A program made the position numbers and the translations under genes. DNA of 64,000 nucleotides from Marseilla massiliensis (GTDB taxonomy: Bacteria > Bacteroidota > Bacteroidia > Bacteroidales > Bacteroidaceae): assembly GCF_016899955.1 (NCBI RefSeq), contig NZ_JACJJL010000006.1:104081-168080 (forward strand). Reading direction: 5' to 3'. Positions 34,899-42,874 of this stretch are shown here, one piece after another (position 1 is the first letter of the stretch; every line of letters starts with the position of its first letter). The notes below the pieces were generated by a model, which did not search any database, was not told the DNA's origin, and saw only the letters and a list, made by a program, of their open reading frames with translations.

Positions 34899-35334
34899 TG
34901 TCGTCCGGATTTAGGTATGTTACTTCGATGTTCGCTTTCTTAAGCAGGTCTATGCCGTCTTCCAGGCGGTAATGCTCAGCATAGACCACCCTTTTGATGC
35001 CCGCCTGTATTATCAGCTTTGAGCATTCTATGCACGGCGAGGCCGTGACATAGAGCGTTGAGCCGTCGCTGTTGTTCGAGCTGCGGGCGAGTTTCGTAAT
35101 GGCGTTGGCCTCGGCATGCAGCACGTAAGGCTTTGTTATGTTGCTTTCGTCTTCGCAAACGTTCTCAAAGCCGCTTGGCGTACCGTTGTAGCCGTCGCTT
35201 ATGATCATCTTGTCCTTGACCACAAGCGCCCCCACCTGCCGCCGTTTGCAGTAGCTGTTTTCGGCCCATATCCTTGCCATGCGCAGGTATCTCAGGTCGA
35301 GTTTGCGTTGCTTTTCCTCCTGTGTCATTGTCAT
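34879..35334 (-). CDS. dCMP deaminase family protein
   Basis: A 151-residue zinc enzyme with HAEANAI (zinc His and catalytic Glu) and SPCIECSKL (two zinc cysteines). The N-terminal stretch NSYCKRRQVGALVVKDKMIISDGYNGTPSG is typical of the ComEB/dCMP deaminase group, which makes dUMP for thymidylate synthesis. It overlaps the M3 peptidase stop by 4 bases (ATGA) and the protease gene by 20 bases. Confidence 0.93.
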   Translation of the reverse strand: MTMTQEEKQRKLDLRYLRMARIWAENSYCKRRQVGALVVKDKMIISDGYNGTPSGFENVCEDESNITKPYVLHAEANAITKLARSSNNSDGSTLYVTASPCIECSKLIIQAGIKRVVYAEHYRLEDGIDLLKKANIEVTYLNPDDNEPEQV

Positions 35335-37418
35335 TTATGCTTGTTTCGCCTTATTCCGTTGCGCTTTAGCAATGCGTCGATGGTAGGTTCGCCTCCGCGG
35401 AAGCGCTTGTAGAGCTCCATGGGGTGGTCGGTGCCGCCTTTCGAGAGCACCTCGTCGCGGAAGCGCCTGGCCGTTTCCTGGTTGAAGATGCCTTCTCTCC
35501 TGAACACGCTGAAGGCGTCGGCATCGAGCACCTCGGCCCATTTGTAGCTGTAGTAGCCTGCGGCATAGCCTCCGGCCATGATGTGGCTGAACTGCACCGT
35601 CATGCAAGTGTCGGGCAGTTGGGGCTGCACCAAGGCTTTCTCCCATGCTTTTTTCTCGTACTGTATGAGGTCGCCGTCAAACGGTTTGCGCCTTGTGTAG
35701 TATGCCATGTCGAGCAGTCCGAAGCTCACCTGGCGCAGGCAGGCATAGGCAGCCATGAAGTTTCGGCTCTTCACGATGCGCGTGATGAGCTCTTCGGGCA
35801 TCGGTTCGCCCGTCTTGTAATGCAGCGCGAAGGTGTTGAGGAAGTCTTTTTGTACCGCATAGTTTTCCATGAATTGCGACGGCAACTCGACGAAGTCCCA
35901 CCACACGTTGGTGCCGCTAAGGCTCTCAAAGCGTGTGTTTGCGAACATGCCGTGCAGCGCGTGGCCGAACTCATGGAGGAACGTCTCCACCTCGCCGAGG
36001 GTGAGCAGCGCCGGCTTTTCTGCCGTAGGCTTTGTCAGGTTCATCACTATGCTGACGTGGGGCCTCACGTTTGTGCCCTTGCGGTCGATCCATTGGCCTT
36101 GGTATTGCGTCATCCACGCGCCTCCCTGCTTGCCTTTCCTCGGGAAGAAGTCGGCGTAGAGCACGGCGAGGTACGAGCCGTCGGCGTCGAACACCTCGTA
36201 TGCCTTCACGTCGGGATGGTAAACCGGGATGTCGGCGTTTTCCCTGAAGGTGATGCCGTAGAGCCTCGTGGCCAGTCCGAACACGCCCTTGATGACGTTA
36301 GACAGTTCGAGGTATGGGCGCAGCATCTCTGAGTCGATGTTGTATTTCTTAAGCTGCAGCTTGTGTGAATAGTAGCTGAAGTCCCACGGTTGCGGCCAGA
36401 AGCGTATGCCTTCTTGCTTTTTCGCATAGAGTGTAAGGTCTTTCATCTCCTTTTCGGCGGTGGGCTTGTAGGCTTCTATGAGGTCGTCGAGCAGCTTGTA
36501 GACATTCTTTGTGTTGCCGGCCATGCGGTGCTTGAGCACATAGTCGGCGTAGCTCTTGTATCCGAGCAGCCTTGCAATTTCCAGCCGCAGGTTGATGAGC
36601 CGCTTGCAAATGTCGATGTTGTTTTCCGGGTTGTCGTGTGTGCACTCCGTGTTCTTGGCCATATACATCCGCTCGCGCAGCTCCCTTTGCGTCGAGTAGG
36701 TCATGAAGGGGCTGTAGCTTGGGTAGTCAAGCGTGAAGACCCAGCCCTCCTTGCCTTCTTCACTGGCCTCGGCGGCAGCGGCCTCGATGGCCGTTTCGGG
36801 CAGTCCGTCAAGCTGTTGGCTGTCGGTGATGTGCAGTTTGAAGGCCTTGTTTTCCTTCAGCAGGTTCTGCGAGAACTGCAGCGAGAGCATGCCGGCCTCC
36901 TCGGTTAGCTTTCTGAGCTTCTCTTTCCCCTCGTCGTCGAGCAGCGCTCCGCTCCTGACAAAGCCGTCGTAGCTGCTGTCGAGTAGCATTTTCTCTTCCT
37001 GTGTCAGTTTGCGGTGGTGGCGGTATACGTGCCTCACCCTTTCGAAGAGGCGGGGGTTGAGCCTTACGTCGTTGGCGTGCTTGGTTAGGATGGGCTGCAT
37101 CTTCTGCGCCAGGGCGTCCATCTCGTCGTTGGTCTCGGCGCTTAACAGGTTGAAGAACACGGCGGAGACGCGTGAGAGCAGGTCGTAATATCCCTCTTTG
37201 TCGTCGTCGCTGTTGATTATGGTGTTGTCGAATGTTGGCTTTTCCGGGTTGTTGACGGTCTTCTCAATCTGTTCGTTGTCGCGTCTTATTCCCTCCATGA
37301 ACGCTTCTTCGAAGTCCTCCAGCCTTATTTTGTCGAATGGAACAGTGTTGTGTGGTGTGCCGTAGGGTTCAAAGAAGGGGTTTTTGTGTGGTGTATTTCC
37401 GTTGTTGTTTTCGCACAT
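35331..37418 (-). CDS. M3-family metallopeptidase (oligopeptidase A / peptidyl-dipeptidase type)
   Basis: A 695-residue zinc peptidase with no signal peptide. The HEFGH zinc motif is at 482-486 with the usual glutamate block downstream (NVWWDFVELPSQFMENY). The whole length matches the M3A group, which degrades short peptides in the cytosol. ATG at 37418 (MCENNNG) is preferred to the one nine codons upstream because homologues begin close to NPFFEPYGTPHNTVPF. It is the first gene of a chain with dCMP deaminase, S41 protease and cyclo-ligase. A TAAATTTG box at 37443-37450 may be the promoter. Confidence 0.92.
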   Translation of the reverse strand: MCENNNGNTPHKNPFFEPYGTPHNTVPFDKIRLEDFEEAFMEGIRRDNEQIEKTVNNPEKPTFDNTIINSDDDKEGYYDLLSRVSAVFFNLLSAETNDEMDALAQKMQPILTKHANDVRLNPRLFERVRHVYRHHRKLTQEEKMLLDSSYDGFVRSGALLDDEGKEKLRKLTEEAGMLSLQFSQNLLKENKAFKLHITDSQQLDGLPETAIEAAAAEASEEGKEGWVFTLDYPSYSPFMTYSTQRELRERMYMAKNTECTHDNPENNIDICKRLINLRLEIARLLGYKSYADYVLKHRMAGNTKNVYKLLDDLIEAYKPTAEKEMKDLTLYAKKQEGIRFWPQPWDFSYYSHKLQLKKYNIDSEMLRPYLELSNVIKGVFGLATRLYGITFRENADIPVYHPDVKAYEVFDADGSYLAVLYADFFPRKGKQGGAWMTQYQGQWIDRKGTNVRPHVSIVMNLTKPTAEKPALLTLGEVETFLHEFGHALHGMFANTRFESLSGTNVWWDFVELPSQFMENYAVQKDFLNTFALHYKTGEPMPEELITRIVKSRNFMAAYACLRQVSFGLLDMAYYTRRKPFDGDLIQYEKKAWEKALVQPQLPDTCMTVQFSHIMAGGYAAGYYSYKWAEVLDADAFSVFRREGIFNQETARRFRDEVLSKGGTDHPMELYKRFRGGEPTIDALLKRNGIRRNKHK

Positions 37419-37635
37419 AAGTCGTTGGTTTCTTTGGAAATGCAAATTTAGTTATTATCGTGCAAAGTAACGAATATTTCACGAAGATTAACGGAGAATA
37501 GACCTGTTGCGGGCATGTCGCGGCATGCTGTCGCCCTGTTGCCTTGCCGGGTCATGGCGTTCGGCGCGCCGGCCGTTGCGGTGTGGCCGGCGTGGCCGGC
37601 CTTGGCGTCAAGGATGCTGTGGTGGGATGGCGTTG

Positions 37636-37720
37636 CCGTTCGGGCCGTTCCGGGCGCCCGTACGGCTGTTTTTGGGGTGTAAAACGGGCCGTTTTGCATC
37701 TCCGGACGGCACGTTTTGCC
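37636..37720. repeat. 22-bp-phased palindromic array, locus 6
   Basis: Core positions 37641, 37663, 37685 and 37707 are exactly 22 bases apart. The third unit, AAAACGGGCCGTTTT (37681-37695), is the cleanest palindrome of the family. It lies in the 320-base gap between the M3 peptidase start and the Crp-type regulator stop. The rest of the gap is GC-rich and shows no gene. Confidence 0.75.
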
Positions 37721-37741
37721 AAGTGGCTGTAGGCCAGTGGG

Positions 37742-38434
37742 TTACAGAGGGTTGCGCAATGGCGCTTCGGTAAGCCTCTCCAGGGCGTCGACGGTTATCT
37801 TTCCGCGCGTTGTCTTTATCATTCCCGCTTCGCGCAAGCCTCTCAGCGCGCGCGACACATTGAGCCTGCTGTCGTTCACTTCGTAGGCCAGGCGTTCCAT
37901 CATTATGTGTATTTCCTTTGGCCCGCGTGCCGTGAGGCATCGTTCGGCAATGAACCTGACTATGCGGCCGGCCAGGTCGGCGGCCGGCGGCAGCCACAGG
38001 CTGTCGGCCGTGCGCTGCGTTTGGGTTGCCAGCATGTTGGCCATGTTGAGCCTGAAGGCCATGAACCGCCCGCACAGCGCAGCCACCTCGGCCTTGTCGA
38101 TGGCTATCAGGTTGGCGTCGGTAGTGGCCTCGAACGTCCTGGCCGATGCCTGGTGCAGTCCGAAAATGCGCTCGGGCTCTATGGTGAACGGCGGCCTTAT
38201 CTGTTCGGCCACGGCATAGCCCCGGTCGGCCGAGCGCGTCACGGCCCTCAGCGTGCCGTTGGTCAGCAGCAGGAGCCGCCCCACGGGGTCGCCTTCGTGC
38301 AGCAGCGTGGCGGCCCGTGGCAGCTTTATGAAGTCGAGCCTCGTGCCGGCCACAAGCTGTTCGAGCTCGTCGTGGCCCATGCCTTGGAAGAGCGTGAAGC
38401 GCAGCAGCGTGTCGTACAGTTGCAGGGCAGGCAT
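37742..38434 (-). CDS. Crp/Fnr-family transcriptional regulator
   Basis: A 230-residue protein with an N-terminal cyclic-nucleotide-binding-like beta roll (about 5-120; LLHEGDPVGRLLLLTNGTLRAVTRS) and a C-terminal winged helix (about 150-215; MERLAYEVNDSRLNVSRALRGLREAGMI). The phosphate-binding cassette for cAMP is not evident, as in most Bacteroidetes members. It is the last gene of a six-gene operon, 4 bases after apbE. The target and effector are unknown. Confidence 0.88.
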   Translation of the reverse strand: MPALQLYDTLLRFTLFQGMGHDELEQLVAGTRLDFIKLPRAATLLHEGDPVGRLLLLTNGTLRAVTRSADRGYAVAEQIRPPFTIEPERIFGLHQASARTFEATTDANLIAIDKAEVAALCGRFMAFRLNMANMLATQTQRTADSLWLPPAADLAGRIVRFIAERCLTARGPKEIHIMMERLAYEVNDSRLNVSRALRGLREAGMIKTTRGKITVDALERLTEAPLRNPL

Positions 38435-38438
38435 TGGC

Positions 38439-39485
38439 TTACTTGTGAATCTTGTCTCTCATCGATGGCGAGTACCACACGTGGTTGTTGCCTTCGGCGT
38501 CGGCCCAGATGAAGTATGCCATCAGTTCGGGGTGTTTCTCCAGTATTTGCTTTGCCCCGTCGAGGCCCATCACCATGAATGCCGTGGCATAGGCGTCGGC
38601 AATGGCGCACTTGTCGGCGAGCACCGTCGACGACAGTATGTTGTGCTGCACGGGGTATCCTGTGTGCGGGTCGATGGTGTGGGCATACTTCCGCCCGTTT
38701 TTGTAGTAGAAGTTGCGGTAGTTGCCGCTTGTGGCCATGGCCTTGTCGGTGACGTTGATGATGGTCTGTATCTCTTCGTTGGTGCTCAGCGAGTCGTCGG
38801 TAGGCTTGGTCACGCCAATGCGCCACGGCACCCTGCGCTCGCTGATGCCGCTCGTGACGATTTCTCCGCCTATCTCGACCATGAAGTTTTCGACCCCACG
38901 GCTGCGCAGGTAGCCGGCCACCACATCGCTGCCGTAGCCCTTGGCTATGGCGCTGCAGTCGAGCATCAGCCGCGGGTCGGCCTTGACCACCCTGCCTTCC
39001 ACCATCTTCACCTTGCCGTAGCCTATGAGCCGGCGCAGGCTGTCGATGGTGTGCGCCGTGGGGAATGTGCCTTTCTTGAAGCCGAAGCCCCAGGCGTTGA
39101 CCAGCGGTGCCACCGTTATGTCGAAGGCCCCGCCCGTCTCGCGTGCCACGTCCTGCGCCATGTTGAACACCTCGGTGAACATGGCGTCGGGCTTGTGGGG
39201 GGCGTTCCTGTTGACTGCCGAGATGGTTGACTTCTCGTTGAAGGCCGACAGCGATGCGTCGACGCGTTGCAGCTGCGCCCTGATGCCGGCGTGCAGGTCG
39301 GAGTCGCATTGGTAGGTGATGTTGTAGACCGTGCCGAACACCACGCCTGAGTTGTGCATGTAGGGTGTCGGGGTCTGGTTTCTCACTATCAGCATTATGC
39401 CTACAACGAGCACGGCCAGCACCGCGAGCCTCCATGCCATGCGGCGCTTGCCTCTGTCGTTGCCTGATGTATGGTTGTTGGGCAT
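38439..39485 (-). CDS. apbE: FAD:protein FMN transferase
   Basis: A 348-residue protein with an N-terminal membrane helix (about 16-35) and the ApbE fold: VVFGTVYNITYQ, LSAFNEKSTISAVNR, GAFDITVAPLVNAWGFG, LDCSAIAKGYGSDVV, FMVEIGGEI and the metal-binding YAHTIDPHTGYPV. It attaches FMN to Thr/Ser of partners such as NQR or RNF subunits in the envelope. The start is taken at MPNNHTSG, 8 bases after the DUF6048 stop; the upstream frame extension overlaps that gene and is not supported. Confidence 0.93.
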   Translation of the reverse strand: MPNNHTSGNDRGKRRMAWRLAVLAVLVVGIMLIVRNQTPTPYMHNSGVVFGTVYNITYQCDSDLHAGIRAQLQRVDASLSAFNEKSTISAVNRNAPHKPDAMFTEVFNMAQDVARETGGAFDITVAPLVNAWGFGFKKGTFPTAHTIDSLRRLIGYGKVKMVEGRVVKADPRLMLDCSAIAKGYGSDVVAGYLRSRGVENFMVEIGGEIVTSGISERRVPWRIGVTKPTDDSLSTNEEIQTIINVTDKAMATSGNYRNFYYKNGRKYAHTIDPHTGYPVQHNILSSTVLADKCAIADAYATAFMVMGLDGAKQILEKHPELMAYFIWADAEGNNHVWYSPSMRDKIHK

Positions 39486-39493
39486 GGTCGTTG

Positions 39494-40189
39494 TCAGATG
39501 TCTATTATAACGTTGAAGTTTGCGCCGATGCGCGTGTCGCCGTATTTTCCGTATCCCGGCACATACCACGTGTTGCCTGCGCTGCTGTCCTTATGGGCCA
39601 GCCGGAGCTTGTACCTGACGCTCCAGCCGAGGTGGAGCGGCCCCCACAGGCGTGTGTCGAGGCCCAGCACCACTTCGGCCCAGTGCTGGTTGCACTGGTC
39701 GCCGCTGACGCTGAAGCCCGTGTCCCATCCCCATACGGGGTCTTGGAAGGTTGGCCTTGATATGTCGACCTTATAGTATGTGAAGGCATATCTGACCCCT
39801 GCGTACAGCCTGTTGGCCGAATGCTTGTTCTTGAGCAGGTTGAGGTCGCAGCCTACGCGGAAGTAGGGGGCTTCCGTCTTGTAGTACATCGACGTCACCT
39901 CGTCGTCGTGTTCGGCCATGCCGTAGCCCACCTCGACGATGGGGAAGTACTGGTTGTGCAGGTTGAGTCGCACAGCCGCCTCATATTCGCCGTAGTCGCT
40001 GAGGGCCAGCACCACCGGCCCGGCAACGTCGAACGACACGGCGAAGCCGTTGAGCAGCGGCACCGAGTCTTTCGCTATGGCGAACAGCTTGCCCTGGCCA
40101 TGCGCCGACAGGGCCGCCACCAAGAGCACTGCGCTAACGGCGAGCCTTGAAATAGATGTGGAAATGTTCTGTCGAAGCGTCATAGTCAA
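39494..40189 (-). CDS. DUF6048 family probable outer-membrane protein
   Basis: A 231-residue protein with a signal peptide (about 1-32, ending AHGQ) and alternating beta strands (FPIVEVGYGMAEHDD, RLYAGVRYAFTYYKVD, AEVVLGLDTRLWGPLHLGWSVRYK) ending FNVIIDI. It looks like a small beta barrel. It is almost always found beside a DUF6452 gene in Bacteroidales, as here. Its start overlaps the DUF6452 end by 56 bases. No function is known to me. Confidence 0.8.
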   Translation of the reverse strand: MTMTLRQNISTSISRLAVSAVLLVAALSAHGQGKLFAIAKDSVPLLNGFAVSFDVAGPVVLALSDYGEYEAAVRLNLHNQYFPIVEVGYGMAEHDDEVTSMYYKTEAPYFRVGCDLNLLKNKHSANRLYAGVRYAFTYYKVDISRPTFQDPVWGWDTGFSVSGDQCNQHWAEVVLGLDTRLWGPLHLGWSVRYKLRLAHKDSSAGNTWYVPGYGKYGDTRIGANFNVIIDI

Positions 40190-40661
40190 CGTGTTGTTTG
40201 TTTACCACTATGGAGTCGATGGATTGGCGGGTCCACCTCACGGCCGTGATGTTGTGGAAGAACGAGATGTTGCAGTCTACCGACTCGAAGTGCGGGTAGT
40301 TGTCTTTCTTGATGTAAACCGTGTCGATGCGCACATTGCCCAGCGTGTCGCCTACGGTGAAGAAAAGCGTGTCTTCCGGGTCGGTATAGCTGATGGGCAG
40401 TTCGAAGGCTGTGGTGTTTACGCTTCGGTTGAGCAGCACGCTGTCGGTGCCGTCGCGCCTTGTGGTGGCTATTGTCAGCGTGTCGCGCAGCGTGTCGCGC
40501 TCGCCGCCTGCCTTGTAAAGGCCGTATGACGTGTAGACCGTGTTCTGCACGGGGCAGTCTACCGACGAGCAGGCGGCTGCCGCGAGCGTCATCGCGGCCA
40601 TGGCGGCAGCCTGCAGCCGCCCCGCCCCGGGCTTGTGGCCGTTGGCTTTGTGGCGTTTCAT
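40134..40661 (-). CDS. DUF6452 family lipoprotein
   Basis: A 175-residue protein. The N-terminus contains a hydrophobic stretch ending AAAACSS, a lipobox with the lipid-anchored Cys, so it is probably an outer-membrane lipoprotein. The body is a beta-rich domain (DTLRDTLTIATTRRDGTDSVLL, DTLFFTVGDTLGNVRIDTVYI). The partner DUF6048 gene overlaps its 3' end. ATG at 40661 is chosen because it gives a normal lipoprotein signal and lies 5 bases after the glycosyltransferase stop. Confidence 0.8.
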   Translation of the reverse strand: MKRHKANGHKPGAGRLQAAAMAAMTLAAAACSSVDCPVQNTVYTSYGLYKAGGERDTLRDTLTIATTRRDGTDSVLLNRSVNTTAFELPISYTDPEDTLFFTVGDTLGNVRIDTVYIKKDNYPHFESVDCNISFFHNITAVRWTRQSIDSIVVNKQHVDYDASTEHFHIYFKARR

Positions 40662-40666
40662 TTGGC

Positions 40667-41644
40667 TTAGTTGTTTTTCCTGTTGTCTTCGCACCTTATT
40701 TCCTCTTCAATCTGGTATTCGTTTCGGTTGGTTGAGTTGCGGCTGATGAGGTCGCCGAGAAATCCCGCAAGAAACAGTTGGGTGCCAATCATCATCATCG
40801 TCAGTGAGATGTAGAAATACGGCGAGTCGGTCACCAGGCGCTGCTGCACGCCGTTGGCCAGGGCGCATAGCTTGTCGATGCCGAGTATGGCGGCCGAGAC
40901 AAAGCCTATCATGAACATTATCGAGCCGAGAAACCCAAACACGTGCATGGGCTTGCGGCCGAAGCTGCTCAGGAACCACAGCGTGATGAGGTCGAGATAG
41001 CCGTTGAAGAAGCGGTTGAGGCCGAACTTTGTCTTGCCGTACTTGCGGGCCCTGTGCTTCACCACCTTCTCTCCAATCTTGTTGAACCCGGCGTTCTTGG
41101 CCAGATAGGGTATGTAACGGTGCATCTCGCCGTACACCTCGATGTTCTTTACCACGTCTTTCCTGTAAGCCTTGAGCCCGCAGTTGAAGTCGTGAAGGTT
41201 CTTTATGCCGCTTATCTTGCGCGCCGTTGCGTTGAACAGCTTTGTGGGGATGGTCTTCGACAGCGGGTCGTAGCGTTTCTTCTTGTACCCCGACACGAGG
41301 TCGTAGCCGTCGGTCTTGATCATCTTGTACAGCCCGGGTATCTCGTCGGGCGAGTCTTGCATGTCGGCGTCCATGGTGATGACCACGTCTCCCTGGGCCT
41401 GTGCGAACCCGCAGTGCAGTGCCGGGCTCTTGCCGTAGTTGCGCCTGAATTTGATTCCCTTGACGCATTCCGACTGGCGGCTGAGCCGTTCTATCACCTC
41501 CCATGAATGGTCGGTGGAGCCGTCGTTGACAAATATCACCTCGTAGGTGAAGTTGTTTGCCTTCATCACCCTCTCAATCCAGGCGAAGAGTTCAGGAAGC
41601 GATTCTTCCTCGTTGAATAATGGTACTACGACAGATATGTCCAT
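40667..41644 (-). CDS. Glycosyltransferase family 2, polyprenyl-phosphate type
   Basis: A 325-residue protein. The GT2 fold (about 1-230) shows SVVVPLFNEEESLPELF, VNDGSTDHSWEV and the metal-binding DADMQDSP. Two transmembrane helices follow (about 235-262 and 272-298). This is the dolichol/undecaprenyl-phosphate glycosyltransferase layout (DPM1/ArnC/GtrB-like): it loads a sugar onto a lipid carrier at the inner membrane. The sugar is not readable. It sits in the operon 12 bases after DUF4199 and 5 before DUF6452. Confidence 0.9.
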   Translation of the reverse strand: MDISVVVPLFNEEESLPELFAWIERVMKANNFTYEVIFVNDGSTDHSWEVIERLSRQSECVKGIKFRRNYGKSPALHCGFAQAQGDVVITMDADMQDSPDEIPGLYKMIKTDGYDLVSGYKKKRYDPLSKTIPTKLFNATARKISGIKNLHDFNCGLKAYRKDVVKNIEVYGEMHRYIPYLAKNAGFNKIGEKVVKHRARKYGKTKFGLNRFFNGYLDLITLWFLSSFGRKPMHVFGFLGSIMFMIGFVSAAILGIDKLCALANGVQQRLVTDSPYFYISLTMMMIGTQLFLAGFLGDLISRNSTNRNEYQIEEEIRCEDNRKNN

Positions 41645-41656
41645 GTTGTTTCGTTG

Positions 41657-42220
41657 TTAGCTGTTTGTTTGTTGCCCGTGGCTTCCCGGGCGCGCGGCCC
41701 TTTTCATGATGGCTGAGGCCGGCAGGCTCAGAATGATGCCCACTGTCACGTTCATGCTGAGTATGTTGAGCACTATGTAGATGGGTTCTGTTTGTGCGAG
41801 CGCGCTGATGCTTTCCTGCATTTGCTGCGTGCTAATGCCGTAAGCCTTGAGCATTGCCTCGGCTTCGGGCGTGGCCATGACGGCCGAGTATGTGCTTACG
41901 AGGTAGCCGCCGTCGATGTAGGCGAAGTAGACAAACTGCGCCAGGGCAAGCAGCAGCGAGGCATAGAGGAACATCAGTATGTAGTAAGCCATGGCCCTGC
42001 GGAACGATATGATGCCGTCGCGGGCGTTGTCGCGGAATTTTCCGAGGCGTATGGCCGCGAACACGGGCGACAGCACGGCAATGAGCGTGCCGAGGAGCCC
42101 GAGCAATGGCGACGAGAGCCCGCAGATGTAAAATGCGAAACTGATTATCCATGCCACGCCGAGGTAGGCCCCGTCGACGCGGGCGAATGCCTTCAGCTGT
42201 GTGTATTCTTCGGGAGTCAT
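41657..42220 (-). CDS. DUF4199 family membrane protein
   Basis: A 187-residue protein with four hydrophobic helices (about 18-42, 45-62, 82-108 and 155-176) and the DUF4199 pattern around IRLGKFRDNARDGIISFRRAMAYYILMFLYASLL. It commonly precedes a GT2 gene in Bacteroidetes, as here. Function is unknown. It is the first gene of the operon ending with the Crp-type regulator. Confidence 0.85.
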   Translation of the reverse strand: MTPEEYTQLKAFARVDGAYLGVAWIISFAFYICGLSSPLLGLLGTLIAVLSPVFAAIRLGKFRDNARDGIISFRRAMAYYILMFLYASLLLALAQFVYFAYIDGGYLVSTYSAVMATPEAEAMLKAYGISTQQMQESISALAQTEPIYIVLNILSMNVTVGIILSLPASAIMKRAARPGSHGQQTNS

Positions 42221-42248
42221 ATTCTTGGTCCTTAATCTTTATCGGGTG

Positions 42249-42256
42249 CAAAAGTA
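42249..42256 (-). promoter_or_regulatory. -7 box of the DUF4199-to-Crp operon
   Basis: The minus strand reads TACTTTTG, a full match to TAnnTTTG, 29 bases before the DUF4199 ATG. A -33 TTTG at the standard distance is not seen. Confidence 0.55.
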
Positions 42257-42318
42257 CTCATTTTATCACAGATAAGACGGTGTGGTGAGGCCTTTTTTGA
42301 TTTTTTTTGTGATAAAAG

Positions 42319-42349
42319 TTTGTATAATGCCAAAAAATGCGTACCTTTG
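42319..42349 (+). promoter_or_regulatory. Consensus promoter of the SRP RNA and tRNA-Thr
   Basis: TTTG (42319-42322), 19 bases, TACCTTTG (42342-42349). Both boxes match perfectly. The predicted transcript starts about 10 bases before the SRP RNA. Confidence 0.88.
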
Positions 42350-42364
42350 TACCCGCTTTTAAAT

Positions 42365-42460
42365 GGGCAAGTCTTGCACGGCCAGCTCCCTTCGAATCCT
42401 CCAGGACGGGAACGTAGCAAAGGTAGTTGGTTGTAGCGGCGCGATGCAAGTAGCTTGCCC
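42365..42460 (+). ncRNA. ffs: Bacterial small signal recognition particle RNA (4.5S)
   Basis: A single long hairpin about 96 nt long. The ends pair as GGGCAAG with CTTGCCC, followed by TTGCA with TGCAA. The apex carries the helix-8 signature of SRP RNA: CCAGG on the 5' side, a GGAA tetraloop inside ACG-GGAA-CGT, and AGCA on the 3' side of the symmetric loop that binds Ffh. This matches E. coli 4.5S RNA in the conserved positions while the stem differs. It is transcribed from a consensus promoter and followed 4 bases later by tRNA-Thr. Confidence 0.92.
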
Positions 42461-42464
42461 ACCC

Positions 42465-42538
42465 GCCTCTTTAGCTCAGTTGGCCAGAGCACGTGATTTG
42501 TAATCTCGGGGTCGTTGGTTCGAATCCGACAAGAGGCT
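42465..42538 (+). tRNA. tRNA-Thr (anticodon UGU)
   Basis: Acceptor stem GCCTCTT/AAGAGGC, D stem GCTC/GAGC, anticodon loop TTTGTAA with TGT, and T arm GTTGG-TTCGAAT-CCGAC all fold. CCA is not encoded. It starts 4 bases after the SRP RNA and shares its promoter. Confidence 0.96.
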
Positions 42539-42553
42539 CAACCGTTTTTTATC

Positions 42554-42601
42554 CCACCCGCAGCTTTGTGGCAGCCTGCCACAGTTGCGGGTGGTTTTTT
42601 T
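42554..42601 (+). terminator. Terminator of the SRP RNA-tRNA-Thr transcript
   Basis: CCACCCGCA (42554-42562) pairs with TGCGGGTGG (42586-42594), with an inner TGTGGCAG/CTGCCACA stem, then seven T. Confidence 0.92.
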
Positions 42602-42737
42602 GTGCCTGTTTTTGAGTCGCAAAACTACCGCCGACGCAATGTGTCGGCAGCCAGGACGTTGCCGCGGATGGTTATGTCGGCGAAAGCCTTTCACACTTTT
42701 TGTGCATGGAGGTTGTCGTTGTTATCCGGATATTTCG

Positions 42738-42745
42738 TACCTTTG
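42738..42745 (+). promoter_or_regulatory. -7 box upstream of the DUF362 gene
   Basis: TACCTTTG, 130 bases before the DUF362 ATG, which would give a long untranslated leader. No TTTG at 19-20 bases is visible. Confidence 0.5.
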
Positions 42746-42874
42746 CAGATGACCCTTGCCGGTGGTGCTGTTGCGCCGGGGGCGGCTGTTGCCGGCTACC
42801 ATTGTTTGATGGCATTGGGGCAGCAGTGACCGCAAAGTGTTTATGTGCATGTTTTATACATTATTTATAATAAA

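Noticed and set aside
33732..34943. 403-codon open frame opposite the S41 protease
   Set aside because: Antisense frame in GC-rich coding DNA, without family motifs.
11291..37720. CRISPR arrays at the 22-bp-phased repeats
   Set aside because: Units are degenerate and palindromic, with only a few variable bases between cores, no uniform repeats with 30-40-base spacers, and no cas genes nearby.
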